From Embleya scabrispora (GTDB lineage: Bacteria > Actinomycetota > Actinomycetes > Streptomycetales > Streptomycetaceae), in contig NZ_MWQN01000001.1 in assembly GCF_002024165.1 (NCBI RefSeq), positions 6,386,001 to 6,450,000 of the forward strand: 64,000 bases of DNA. The letters run 5' to 3'. Under the pieces are notes generated by a model. It saw only the letters and a program-made list of their open reading frames with translations. It made no database searches and was not told where the DNA came from. This document shows, in pieces, positions 35,588-44,676 of this stretch (within the stretch, counting starts at the first letter, position 1; each line of letters opens with the position of its first letter). The position numbers and the translations under genes are program-made.

Positions 35588-36673
35588 TCAGGTGGGGAGG
35601 TGGGTTGCGGCCCAGTGGCCGGCTGCTGCTGCGGCCAGGAAGTAGGCGTGGTCGGCTTCCAGGGGGCGGCCCATGGTGGACAGGCGGGCCGGGCTTGATT
35701 GGAGGGCTTCGTTCAGGCCCTCGGTGGGTTCGATGTGGATTCGGTGGCGGGCGCGGAGGGGGGCGATGTCGGTCGCCACCCGCGTGGCCAGGGGCTCGGG
35801 CAGGGCCGGGACGATCACGTCCGCCGCGGCCAGGGCGACTCGGCCGTATGCGGTGAGACTGTGGTGCGAGACGCCGCGGTGGCGTTCGCGGCCGTCGGCG
35901 TCGGAGATGCGCAGTGACGCGACCGGGCGGCCGCCGAGGGTGGCGATCGCGTTGATCGCCTCACCCGCCGCGACCCCGGAGAAGCCCCACCGGGTGCCGG
36001 TGCCCAGGTTGCCCGGGCCCTGCGCGACGATCGCCACGTCGGCGCGTTCGACATGGCGCGCGGCCAGCAGGCCGGTGTGCAGGGTGACCGCCTCCAGGTC
36101 GCCGCCCAGCGCCTGGCCGACGGTGATCGAGGCGGCCAGCCATCCGTGCGTGCGCAGCGTGTCGACGGTCATCGAGAACCACAGCGGCAGTGTGCCGCCG
36201 TCGGTCATCACGTACACCACCCGCGCGTCCGGTCGCGCGGCGCGGATCCCGGCGCAGATCGCGGGCAGCGCCGAGTGCAGGTCGGCGACCACCACCGGCA
36301 TGCCGTCGAGCGAGTCGGCCGCGCTCAGCGCGGCGTGGTGCGGCGAGTCCTGCTCGTCGACGCCGAGCACCACCGCCTGCATCGGGGTGTAGCGGGCCTT
36401 GACCACGTGCCCGGGCCCGGCCGGCGGGTCCGCGGGCAGCCGCTCGGGCAGCGCCACCACCAGCGCGTAGCCGCCGGTGCCCAGGCCCATGTCCTGCGCG
36501 GTGGTGTTGAGCAGCACCGCGTCGCCGACCTCGGGGGTGCCGGTCAGGTGCGGGTAGGCGATCGCGCGCACCACGCGGGCGGGCTCCGGTTCGGGCACCG
36601 CCACCGTCACCTCCACGGCCCCGCGCCAGGCCCGTCGGATCGCCGTCACTTCGCCGCGTCGCCAGGTGATCAC
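35588..36673 (-). CDS. DUF3866 family protein
   Basis: 361 residues from GTG 36673, which lies 8 nt after a TAGGCT -10 (36687-36682 on this strand). The N-terminal beta-rich part (VITWRRGEVTAIRRAWRGAVEVTV..) is followed by an alpha/beta domain with LNTTAQDMGLGTGGYALVVA, ADLHSALPAICAGIRAARPDARVVYVMTDGG and ADVAIVAQGPGNLGTGTRWGFSGVAAGEAINA. The family is actinobacterial, often next to pafBC, and has no assigned biochemistry. It is divergent from pafB. Confidence 0.88.
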   Translation of the reverse strand: MITWRRGEVTAIRRAWRGAVEVTVAVPEPEPARVVRAIAYPHLTGTPEVGDAVLLNTTAQDMGLGTGGYALVVALPERLPADPPAGPGHVVKARYTPMQAVVLGVDEQDSPHHAALSAADSLDGMPVVVADLHSALPAICAGIRAARPDARVVYVMTDGGTLPLWFSMTVDTLRTHGWLAASITVGQALGGDLEAVTLHTGLLAARHVERADVAIVAQGPGNLGTGTRWGFSGVAAGEAINAIATLGGRPVASLRISDADGRERHRGVSHHSLTAYGRVALAAADVIVPALPEPLATRVATDIAPLRARHRIHIEPTEGLNEALQSSPARLSTMGRPLEADHAYFLAAAAAGHWAATHLPT

Positions 36674-36800
36674 GGTCCGGGAGCCTAACGGCGCCGGCCT
36701 GCGGCGGGCGAACTCGGGGGGCAGATCGGCGGGCGGGACCACCCCGCGCGCCGAACGCGGTACGGTCGGGGCTGCGCCGTGTGGGAGGGACTGGGATCTG

Positions 36801-37784
36801 ATGGCGATTCCGAAGCAGGAGCGGTTGGTGAGTCTGGTCATGTGCCTGCTCGCCGCCCGTCGCTACGTCACCAAGGAAGAGTTGCGGCAGTCGATCGAGT
36901 CGTATCGGCTGTGCACGTCCGACGAGGCCTTCGACCGCATGTTCGAGCGGGACAAGGACGACGTACGCGAACTCGGCTTCATCGTCGAGACCGGTGCCAA
37001 CGACCCGCTGATCGAGTCGGCCGACGGCTACCGCATCCGTCCCGAGGCGAACACGCTGCCCCCGGTGGAGCTGGACCCGGAGGAGGCCGCCGCCCTCGCC
37101 CTGGCCGCCGGCGCCTGGCAGCAGTCCGCGCTGGCCGGCGCAGCCACCGGCGCGCTGTACAAGCTCAAGGCCGCCGGCGTGGAGATCGACTCGGCCCCGC
37201 TGACCAGCGTCGAGCCCAGGGTCACCGCCCGCGAACCGGCGTTCGGCCCGCTCCTGGACGCGCTGCGCACCCGCCGGCCGATCCAGTTCGGCTACCGCCG
37301 CTCGGGCGCCGCGGAGGTCACCGCGCGCGTGGTCGAGCCGTGGGGGATGAGCTGCTGGCGCGGCCGCTGGTACCTGGTGGGCTTTGCCCGGGACCGGGGC
37401 GAGCAGCGGGTGTTCCGGCTGGACCGGATCGCCGACAAGCCCAAGCCGAAGCCGTTGAAGGAGCCGTTCTCGGCCGAGGTGCCGGCGAAGGTGGACGTGC
37501 GCGCCCAGGTCGCCCGCTTCGCCGGCGAGGGCGGCGAGGGCATCGCCCGGATCCGGGTGCGTACCGGCGCGGGGTTCCCGCTGCGGGCGCGCGCTAGCGC
37601 GGTGCGTCCGGCCGGCGAGGGCTGGGACGAGTTGGAGCTGAGTCACGGACACGGACTGCACCACTGGCTCGCCGAGTTCGGCCCCGACGTGGTCGTGCTC
37701 GAGCCGCCCCACCTGCGCGACGCCGTGGTCGCGCAACTGCGCGAGGCCGCCGGAACGGCGACGGGACAGGTGAAGGTCGGATGA
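36801..37784 (+). CDS. pafB: WYL-domain regulator PafB
   Basis: 327 residues. N-terminal winged helix (MAIPKQERLVSLVMCLLAARRYVTKEELRQSIESYRLC), then a linker and a WYL domain with GMSCWRGRWYLVGFARDRGEQRVFRLDRI, and a C-terminal extension. With PafC it forms the heterodimer that activates DNA-damage genes in mycobacteria; WYL domains are thought to sense a nucleic-acid ligand. ATG 36801 follows GGGAGGGA. Its stop overlaps pafC by 4 nt (ATGA). Confidence 0.94.
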   Translation: MAIPKQERLVSLVMCLLAARRYVTKEELRQSIESYRLCTSDEAFDRMFERDKDDVRELGFIVETGANDPLIESADGYRIRPEANTLPPVELDPEEAAALALAAGAWQQSALAGAATGALYKLKAAGVEIDSAPLTSVEPRVTAREPAFGPLLDALRTRRPIQFGYRRSGAAEVTARVVEPWGMSCWRGRWYLVGFARDRGEQRVFRLDRIADKPKPKPLKEPFSAEVPAKVDVRAQVARFAGEGGEGIARIRVRTGAGFPLRARASAVRPAGEGWDELELSHGHGLHHWLAEFGPDVVVLEPPHLRDAVVAQLREAAGTATGQVKVG

Positions 37785-38746
37785 GCAACGCGATCGACGA
37801 CACCCGACGGCTGCTGTCCCTGGTGGCCTACCTGCGCGAGCGCCCGGGCACCCAACTCGACGACGTGGCGCGCGCCTTCGGCCTGCCGGTGAGCCAGGTC
37901 GAGGCGGATCTGGGCACCCTGCACATGTGCGGCACCAGCTTCATGGCCGACGACCTCCTGGAGCCGCACGTCGACTTCGAGGGCCGGGTCTTCCTGGACA
38001 ACGCCGACGCCCCGGTGCGCCCGGTGCGCCTGGCCCCGCACGAGGCGTTGGCGCTGCTGGTGGCGCTGCGCGCGCTGGCCGGGCTGTCCGGGCTGCGTGA
38101 GCGGGACAAGGTCGCGCTCGGCCGGGTGACCGCCAAGCTGGAGGACGCGGCCGGCGAGGCGGCGCGCGCCGCCGAGGGGGTGACCGTCGAGTTCGAGGGC
38201 GACGACGCGGCCCAGGAGTCGGCGTTCGCCACGATGGACCGCGCGGTGAGCGAGAAGCGCCGGTTGCGGCTGCGCTACTACGTGCCGCGCCGGGACGAGA
38301 TCACCGAGCGCGAGGTGGACCCGATCCGCCTGGTCCTGGTCGACGGACACACCTACCTGGTGGCGTGGTGTCGCCAGGCCGAGGGGCGCCGGTTGTTCCG
38401 CCTCGACCGGGTCGCCGAGGCGGTGCTGCTGGACGAGGCGTCCGAGCCGCAGCCGATCGAACCGCTCGACCTGGCCGACGGCTTCGCGCCGACCGCCGCC
38501 GACGGCATCGAGGTGGTGCTCGAACTCGGGCCCGGCGGACGCTGGGTCACCGAGTACTACCGCTACGACAAGGTCGAGGAGTTGGCCGACGGCGGTCTGC
38601 GCCTGACCCTGCGCACGCCCGACCCCGCCGGGATCCGCCGGCTGGCGCTGCGTCTGGGCGGACACGGCAGGGTGATCTCCCCGCCGGAGCTGGTCGACGA
38701 TGTACGACGCACCGCGTCGGCCGCGCTCGCGGCCTACGCGGAATAG
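37781..38746 (+). CDS. pafC: WYL-domain regulator PafC
   Basis: 321 residues. The N-terminal HTH is degenerate (DTRRLLSLVAYLRERPGTQLDDVARAFGLPVSQVEADLGTL), and the WYL domain holds DPIRLVLVDGHTYLVAWCRQAEGRRLFRLDRV (V in place of W, as in PafC proteins). Partner of PafB, translationally coupled to it through ATGA at 37781-37784. A 17-bp stem terminator follows the stop. Confidence 0.94.
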   Translation: MSNAIDDTRRLLSLVAYLRERPGTQLDDVARAFGLPVSQVEADLGTLHMCGTSFMADDLLEPHVDFEGRVFLDNADAPVRPVRLAPHEALALLVALRALAGLSGLRERDKVALGRVTAKLEDAAGEAARAAEGVTVEFEGDDAAQESAFATMDRAVSEKRRLRLRYYVPRRDEITEREVDPIRLVLVDGHTYLVAWCRQAEGRRLFRLDRVAEAVLLDEASEPQPIEPLDLADGFAPTAADGIEVVLELGPGGRWVTEYYRYDKVEELADGGLRLTLRTPDPAGIRRLALRLGGHGRVISPPELVDDVRRTASAALAAYAE

Positions 38747-38753
38747 ACCGAGC

Positions 38754-38806
38754 GGCCGGGTCCGGGGGCGACTGTCCAAAAACGGCACACGCCCCCGGAT
38801 CCGGCC
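38754..38806 (+). terminator. Terminator after pafBC
   Basis: A 17-bp stem, 38754-38770 against 38790-38806 (GGCCGGGTCCGGGGGCG core, one G-U pair), with a 19-nt A-rich loop. Confidence 0.78.
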
Positions 38807-38865
38807 CGCCGGCACCTCCCGGTACCACCGACGACAACCTTCCCGACCTTGCGAGGAGGCCCACG

Positions 38866-39069
38866 GTGTCGACGTTCACGGCGCGCTGCCCGGTATGCGG
38901 ACGGGTGGAGCTGACGGCGGATCAGCTACGGCTGGTGCTGCGACCGAACAAGTCCTTCTATCTCTTCCGCTGCCCCACCTGCGCGGACTCGGTGCGCCGC
39001 CCGGCCGGTGAGCGCATCGTCGAACTGCTCACCGACGGCGGGGTGTCGTCCATGCAGGTGGCACGCTGA
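38866..39069 (+). CDS. Small zinc-ribbon protein
   Basis: 67 residues from GTG 38866 with strong GAGGAGG site. Two CxxC knuckles, RCPVCGRVEL and FRCPTCADSV, 26 residues apart, predict one structural zinc. The rest (LTADQLRLVLRPNKSFYLF, GERIVELLTDGGV) suggests a compact soluble fold. Function unknown; small proteins of this kind occur between pafC and tatA in related genomes. Confidence 0.82.
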   Translation: MSTFTARCPVCGRVELTADQLRLVLRPNKSFYLFRCPTCADSVRRPAGERIVELLTDGGVSSMQVAR

Positions 39070-39102
39070 AGCGGGGCCTCCGCGGGCTGTTAGGGTCGCC
39101 GC

Positions 39103-39330
39103 ATGTTGCCGTGGGTCCTGCTCTTCCTCGTGCTCGTGCTCGTCGGACTCGGCGTCCTCGCCTGGTTCGCCGTGCGGTTGTTCGGTGACGTACGCCGATT
39201 GGGCAAAACGGTCGCGGACGCCGCCGACCGGTTGTCCGTGGCGGCGGCCGAACTCGACGAGGCGGGCCGCCCCGCGGCGCGAGACGACGTCGTACCGCAC
39301 GCGCGGTCCGCGTCCGCGCACCGGCACTGA
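39103..39330 (+). CDS. Small single-pass membrane protein
   Basis: 75 residues: N-terminal membrane helix MLPWVLLFLVLVLVGLGVLAWF, then an amphipathic stretch (GDVRRLGKTVADAADRLSVAAAEL) and a His/Arg-rich tail. ATG 39103 lies 6 nt after TAGGGT (39091-39096), so it is probably leaderless. Resembles DUF948-type or BdrC-like small membrane proteins; function unknown. A weak hairpin follows at 39340-39356. Confidence 0.72.
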   Translation: MLPWVLLFLVLVLVGLGVLAWFAVRLFGDVRRLGKTVADAADRLSVAAAELDEAGRPAARDDVVPHARSASAHRH

Positions 39331-39459
39331 TTCGCCCGCGTGACCCCTGGGGGTTACGCCCGGTGCAGTTGTTCGCCACCATTGCGTTGCACGTGCGTCA
39401 TCCGCACCGGCGTACGATCGAACCCGTAACCCCCCGGCCCCGGCAATGAGGTACTGACT

Positions 39460-39741
39460 ATGTTTGGCAAGCTCGGTTGGCCCGAGATCATCCTGATCCT
39501 GGTTGTCGTCGTGCTGTTGTTCGGCGCCAAGCGTCTGCCGGACACGGCGCGGGCGCTGGGTCGCTCGCTGCGCATCCTCAAGAGCGAGACCAAGGCGATG
39601 AAGGAGGACGGGGCGGCCGAGGCCCCCGCGTCCGACAAGAGCGCCAAGACCACCGAGGCGCCGCCGCGCACCATCTCGGCCGCTCCGGGCGATGTGAACG
39701 AGGCGCGGCCGGTCGGCGAGCCCGACCACAACCGTCGCTGA
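39460..39741 (+). CDS. tatA: Sec-independent translocase subunit TatA
   Basis: 93 residues: [47 protein letters not shown] shows the short membrane helix, the FGxxRLP hinge and the amphipathic helix of TatA/E, then a charged disordered tail. It oligomerises to form the Tat export pore. ATG follows GAGG; tatC starts 35 bp downstream. No tatB is adjacent, as usual in actinobacteria. Confidence 0.95.
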   Translation: MFGKLGWPEIILILVVVVLLFGAKRLPDTARALGRSLRILKSETKAMKEDGAAEAPASDKSAKTTEAPPRTISAAPGDVNEARPVGEPDHNRR

Positions 39742-39775
39742 GTCCGTACGCGCCCTATAGGAGTCGGCCCTCAAG

Positions 39776-40726
39776 GTGCTTGACAAGGCAGGGCGCGGAC
39801 GACAGTCCGGCCCGAAACAAAAGAAGATCAAGGACGCCGAGGGGCGCATGCCCCTGATGGAGCACTTGCGCGAGTTGCGCAATCGCCTCGTCAAGGCGCT
39901 CCTGGCCATCATCGTCGTGACCATCGTCGCCGCGTTCTTCTACGAGGACATCGGCCGCTTCCTGGTCCATCCCGTCTGCGATCTCAAGGACGTCAAGGGC
40001 ACGGGCGTCACCAAGTGTGGCCAGGGCGTCCTGGTCCAGCAGGGCGTGCTCTCGCCGTTCTCGATGGCCTTGAAGATCTCGTTGGCCACCGGCATCATCG
40101 CGGCCTCACCGATCTGGCTCTACCAGATGTGGGCCTTCCTGGCGCCGGGGCTGCACAAGCACGAGAAGAAGTACTCGCTGGCCTTCGTCGGCGTGGGTGT
40201 CCCGCTCTTCCTGGGCGGCGCCTACTTCTCGTACTGGATCCTGCCGCACGCCCTGCAGGTGCTCCTCGACTTCACCCTCGCGGACGCCAGCAACCAGATC
40301 CAGTTGGACGACTACCTCAACTTCGTCATCCGCATGGTCGTGGTCTTCGGCATCGCCTGTGAGCTGCCGCTCGTGCTGATCATGCTGAACATCGGCGGGG
40401 TCGTCACCGCGAAGCAACTCGCGAGCTGGTGGCGCTGGGTGGTGATGGGCATCTTCGTCTTCGGCGCGGTGGCCACCCCCACCACGGACCCGCTGACGAT
40501 GATCCTGCTGTCCATCCCGATCACGATCCTGTACGGGATCGCGCTGATCGTGGCCTGGATCAACGACCGCCGACGCGGCAAACGGCGCGAGGAAGTGCTC
40601 GGCGCCGACCTCGACGACGACGAGGCGTCGGTCCTGGACACCTCGGTACGCCCCGTCGAGCGTCCGAGCGCGGTCGGGGACGACTCGGGCCCCGGTTCCG
40701 CCACCAGGGTGGACGACATCACCTGA
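39776..40726 (+). CDS. tatC: Sec-independent translocase subunit TatC
   Basis: 316 residues from GTG 39776. Six membrane helices; the N-terminal signature MPLMEHLRELRNRLVKALLAI contains the conserved Glu that binds the twin-arginine signal, and the periplasmic loop has FSMALKISLATGI...PIWLYQMWAFLAPGLHKHEKK. The C-terminal cytoplasmic tail (about 265-316) is long and acidic. It recognises Tat substrates, such as the chitinase above with its SRR signal (inference). Confidence 0.95.
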   Translation: MLDKAGRGRQSGPKQKKIKDAEGRMPLMEHLRELRNRLVKALLAIIVVTIVAAFFYEDIGRFLVHPVCDLKDVKGTGVTKCGQGVLVQQGVLSPFSMALKISLATGIIAASPIWLYQMWAFLAPGLHKHEKKYSLAFVGVGVPLFLGGAYFSYWILPHALQVLLDFTLADASNQIQLDDYLNFVIRMVVVFGIACELPLVLIMLNIGGVVTAKQLASWWRWVVMGIFVFGAVATPTTDPLTMILLSIPITILYGIALIVAWINDRRRGKRREEVLGADLDDDEASVLDTSVRPVERPSAVGDDSGPGSATRVDDIT

Positions 40727-40751
40727 GTCCGGTGGGCTACTCTCGCGCCTT

Positions 40752-41639
40752 GTGTCTCGGGAGATCGCAATATTCGTCAACCCCACCGCGGGCCGCGGGC
40801 GCGGCCTGAAGGCCGCGTCGATCGCCGCCGACCTGCTGCGCGACCGGGGGCTGACGCCGCACCAGGTGTCGGCTCCCGGTGTCGCGGAGGGCATCGCCCG
40901 GCTGCGTGCGGTGGTGCGCACGGGTGTGGACGCGGTGGTCGCGGTCGGCGGCGACGGCACGGTCGCGGCCGCGCTGCAGGCGGTCGCCGGCACGCCGACG
41001 CCGCTGGGCGTGATACCGATCGGCTCCGGCAACGACTTCGCCCGCGCGCTGGATGTGCCGCTGGGCGACGTGGCCGCGGCGGCCCGCGTGGTGGCGGATC
41101 GGCACATCCGCCCGGTGGACCTGGGCCGGGTCGGCGAGCGCTGGTTCGGCACGATCCTGTGCACCGGCTTCGACTCGCGGGTCAACGAGCGGGCCAACCG
41201 GATGACCTGGGCGGGCGGGCGGACCCGCTACAACGCGGCGCTGCTGGGCGAGTTGGGCGCGCTGAAGGCGATCGACTACGAGCTGGAACTGGACGGCAAG
41301 CCGTTCCGGGTCGAGGCCACGCTGATCGCGGTCGGCAACGGTCGCTCCTACGGCGGCGGCATGCGGATGTGCCCGGGCGCCGATCTCGCCGACGGGCTGT
41401 TCGACATAACGGTGGTGGCCGCGTGTGGGCGGGCCGAACTGTTGCGGGTGTTCCCCAAGGTCTACGGCGGGCGGCACGTGAGCCATCCCCTGGTCACCGT
41501 GCACCGGGCCGCCACCGTGTCACTGACCGCGCGCGGGCTCAGCGGCTGGGCCGACGGAGAGCGCCTGGGCGCGCTGCCGCTGACCGCGGACTGCGTACCG
41601 GCCGCGGTGCGGGCGCTGGTTCCGGCTCCGGCCGGGTGA
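40752..41639 (+). CDS. Diacylglycerol/lipid kinase family protein
   Basis: 295 residues from GTG 40752, 8 nt after TACTCT (40738-40743). The catalytic domain has IFVNPTAGRGRG, the nucleotide motif VAVGGDGTVAAALQA and GVIPIGSGNDFARALDVP, all typical of DagK/YegS kinases. Second domain with GNGRSYGGGMRMCPGADLADGLFDITVV. It probably phosphorylates diacylglycerol or a similar lipid at the membrane; the exact substrate is uncertain. Confidence 0.92.
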   Translation: MSREIAIFVNPTAGRGRGLKAASIAADLLRDRGLTPHQVSAPGVAEGIARLRAVVRTGVDAVVAVGGDGTVAAALQAVAGTPTPLGVIPIGSGNDFARALDVPLGDVAAAARVVADRHIRPVDLGRVGERWFGTILCTGFDSRVNERANRMTWAGGRTRYNAALLGELGALKAIDYELELDGKPFRVEATLIAVGNGRSYGGGMRMCPGADLADGLFDITVVAACGRAELLRVFPKVYGGRHVSHPLVTVHRAATVSLTARGLSGWADGERLGALPLTADCVPAAVRALVPAPAG

Positions 41640-41782
41640 GCCGGGCCCCGAACGCGGCGGGGTCGACCCGGCGGGGGCGGATCGTACGGGTGTGCCTCGG
41701 TCGATCGTTCGACCCGGCGGTCGGCAAGATCGAAAAAAGGTGATCACAGTCGTCGGTCGCGGCCGGTAGTCTGCTTGACGAG

Positions 41783-44554
41783 ATGCCTCTCGATCCCGCA
41801 CGCGGCACGGACCGCGATACCCAGATGTCCCCGGCCGAGCACTACGCGGCCGCCCGGCGCCGTGCCGCCGACGAACGCACGAGTCTGCACGCGTTCCGCG
41901 AGCAGTACCCCTTCGGCCTCGACGGCTTCCAGGTCGAGGCCTGCCGCGCCCTGGAGGCCGGCAAGGGGGTCCTGGTCGCCGCGCCCACCGGTTCGGGCAA
42001 GACCGTGGTCGGCGAGTTCGCCGTGCACCTGGCCCTCGAACAGGGCCGCAAGTGCTTCTACACCACGCCGATCAAGGCGCTGTCGAACCAGAAGTTCGCC
42101 GACTTCCAAAAGCTCTACGGCGCGGCCAACGTGGGCCTGCTCACCGGCGACAACTCGGTCAACGCCGACGCCCCGGTGATCGTGATGACCACCGAGGTCC
42201 TGCGCAACATGCTCTACGCGTCCTCGAACGCGCTCGCGGGCCTGGGCTACGTGGTCATGGACGAGGTGCACTACCTCTCCGACCGCTTCCGCGGCGCGGT
42301 GTGGGAAGAGGTGATCATCCACCTCCCCGAATCGGTCACCCTGGTCTCGCTCTCGGCGACGGTCAGCAACGCCGAGGAGTTCGGCGACTGGCTGGGCACC
42401 GTGCGCGGCGACACCGAGGTCGTGGTCTCCGAGCACCGCCCGGTGCCGCTGTGGCAGCACGTGATCGCGGGCAACCGCACCTACGACCTGTTCACCGACG
42501 AGAACCACACCGAGGTCAACCCCGAGCTGGTGCGCCTGGGGCGGATGGAGAGCGAGCGGGCCGGTCGCCCGCAGGACCGCTACCGGCGCAACCGCGGCCA
42601 GGAGACCCGGCCGGTGCGCAGCCGGATCTGGACGCCCAGCCGCGCCGAGGTGATCGACCGGCTCGACGCCGAGGGCCTGCTGCCGGCGATCACCTTCATC
42701 TTCAGCCGCAAGGGCTGCGAGGCCGCGGTCCAGCAGTGCCTGCACGCGGGTCTGCGGCTCAACGGCGACGCGGAGCGGGCCGAGGTGCGCACGATCGTCG
42801 AGGCGCGCACCACCGGCATCCCCGACGAGGACCGGCACGTCCTGGGCTACCACTCCTGGCTCGACGCGCTCCAGCGCGGCATCGCCGCACACCACGCGGG
42901 CATGTTGCCGACCTTCAAGGAGGTCGTCGAGGAGTTGTTCGTCAAGGGCCTGGTCAAGGCGGTCTTCGCGACCGAGACGCTGGCCCTGGGGATCAACATG
43001 CCCGCCCGTTCGGTGGTGCTGGAGAAGCTGGTCAAGTGGAACGGCGAGACGCACGCCGACCTGACGGCGGGCGAGTACACCCAGCTCACCGGCCGCGCCG
43101 GGCGACGCGGCATCGACATCGAGGGCCACGCGGTGGTGCTGTGGCACCAGGGCTTCGACGCGGCCCACCTGGCCGGCCTGGCGGGCACCCGCACGTATCC
43201 GCTGCGGTCCTCCTTCAAGCCGTCCTACAACATGGCGGTCAACCTGGTCGGCCAGGTCGGCCGGCACCGCTCGCGCGAGCTGTTGGAGACCTCGTTCGCG
43301 CAGTTCCAGGCGGACCGCTCGGTGGTCGGGCTGACCCGCCAGGTGCAGCGCAACGAGGAGGGCCTGGCCGGCTACCGCGAGGCGATGACCTGCCACCTCG
43401 GCGACTTCGCCGAATACGGGAGCCTGCGGCGCGCGCTCAAGGACCGCGAGAGCGAACTGGCCCGCGAGGGCGCCGTCCAGCGCCGGGCCGCGGCCGCCGC
43501 GTCGCTGGAGAAGCTCAAGTCGGGCGACATCATCATGGTGCCCACCGGCAAGTACGCGGGCCTGGCCGTGATCCTGGACCCCGGCACCGACCAGGGCCCG
43601 GAGGGGCCGCGCCCGTTCGTGCTCACCGTGGACCGCCAGGTCCGCCGGCTGGCCGGGATCGACTTCCCCGTGCCGGTCGAGGCGATCGACCGGCTGCGCA
43701 TCCCGCGGTCGTTCAACGCGCGCAATCCGCAGTCCCGCCGCGACCTGGCATCCTCGCTGCGCACCAAGGCCGGCCACGTGGACCACCCCCGGGGGCGCAA
43801 GCAGCGCTCGCCGGCCGCCGACGACGCCGAGTTGGCCCGGCTGCGCCAAGCGATCCGGCAGCACCCGTGCCACGGCTGCGACGACCGCGAGGAGCACGCG
43901 CGCTGGGCCGAGCGCTACCACCGCCTGCTGCGGGACACGCAGGTGATCGAGAGCCGGATGAAGGGCCGCACGCACACCATCGCGCGCACCTTCGACCGGG
44001 TCTGCGCGATGCTCACCGACCTGGGCTACCTGGCGGGCGACACGGTCACCGAGGACGGGCGCCGACTGGCCCGGATCTACGCCGAGTTGGACCTGCTGAC
44101 CGCGGAGTGCCTGCGCGAGGGCCTGTGGGAGGAGCTGTCCCCGGCGGAGCTGGCCGCGTGCGCGTCCGCGCTGGTGTACGAGTCGCGTCAGCCCGACGAC
44201 GCGATGTCGCCGAAGGTGCCGGCCGGGACGACGACGTCGGCGCTGGTCGACATGGTCCGGCTGTGGGGCCACCTCGACGCGCTGGAGGGGCAGCACCACC
44301 TCGACTTCCTGCGCGAGCCGGACCTGGGCTTCGCCTGGACCGCGTACTCGTGGGCATCGGGGATGAGCCTGGACGCGGTTCTCGGCGACGCCGACCTGCC
44401 GGCCGGCGACTTCGTCCGCTGGATCAAGCAACTGGTCGACGTACTCGGCCAGATCGCCGCAGCGGCGCCCGACGACAGCAAGGTCGGCGGCACCGCCCGC
44501 AAGGCGATCGAGGGGCTGCGCCGCGGCGTGGTCGCCTACTCCTCGGTCGGCTGA
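41783..44554 (+). CDS. Ski2-like DEVH-box RNA helicase (HelY type)
   Basis: 923 residues. Walker A APTGSGKT, TTPIKALSNQK, DEVH box MDEVHYLSDRFRG, motif III SLSATVSNAEEF, motif V ATETLALGINMPA and motif VI QLTGRAGRRG, followed by the C-terminal DSHCT-type domain. The group is the actinobacterial HelY, related to yeast Mtr4/Ski2, expected to unwind structured RNA for turnover. ATG 41783 lies 10 nt after TAGTCT (41767-41772). The intervening segment HPCHGCDDREEHARWAERYHRL is characteristic. Confidence 0.94.
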   Translation: MPLDPARGTDRDTQMSPAEHYAAARRRAADERTSLHAFREQYPFGLDGFQVEACRALEAGKGVLVAAPTGSGKTVVGEFAVHLALEQGRKCFYTTPIKALSNQKFADFQKLYGAANVGLLTGDNSVNADAPVIVMTTEVLRNMLYASSNALAGLGYVVMDEVHYLSDRFRGAVWEEVIIHLPESVTLVSLSATVSNAEEFGDWLGTVRGDTEVVVSEHRPVPLWQHVIAGNRTYDLFTDENHTEVNPELVRLGRMESERAGRPQDRYRRNRGQETRPVRSRIWTPSRAEVIDRLDAEGLLPAITFIFSRKGCEAAVQQCLHAGLRLNGDAERAEVRTIVEARTTGIPDEDRHVLGYHSWLDALQRGIAAHHAGMLPTFKEVVEELFVKGLVKAVFATETLALGINMPARSVVLEKLVKWNGETHADLTAGEYTQLTGRAGRRGIDIEGHAVVLWHQGFDAAHLAGLAGTRTYPLRSSFKPSYNMAVNLVGQVGRHRSRELLETSFAQFQADRSVVGLTRQVQRNEEGLAGYREAMTCHLGDFAEYGSLRRALKDRESELAREGAVQRRAAAAASLEKLKSGDIIMVPTGKYAGLAVILDPGTDQGPEGPRPFVLTVDRQVRRLAGIDFPVPVEAIDRLRIPRSFNARNPQSRRDLASSLRTKAGHVDHPRGRKQRSPAADDAELARLRQAIRQHPCHGCDDREEHARWAERYHRLLRDTQVIESRMKGRTHTIARTFDRVCAMLTDLGYLAGDTVTEDGRRLARIYAELDLLTAECLREGLWEELSPAELAACASALVYESRQPDDAMSPKVPAGTTTSALVDMVRLWGHLDALEGQHHLDFLREPDLGFAWTAYSWASGMSLDAVLGDADLPAGDFVRWIKQLVDVLGQIAAAAPDDSKVGGTARKAIEGLRRGVVAYSSVG

Positions 44555-44676
44555 GCGGGCGGCGCCCCGCCGCGACGCGCCGGATTGTGCCGATCCGCCG
44601 AGCGGCCACACGCCGGGTCGGTACGGTCGCGTACGGTGCGGGACGAACGTGTTCCCCCAGCCCAGGAGGTCCCACC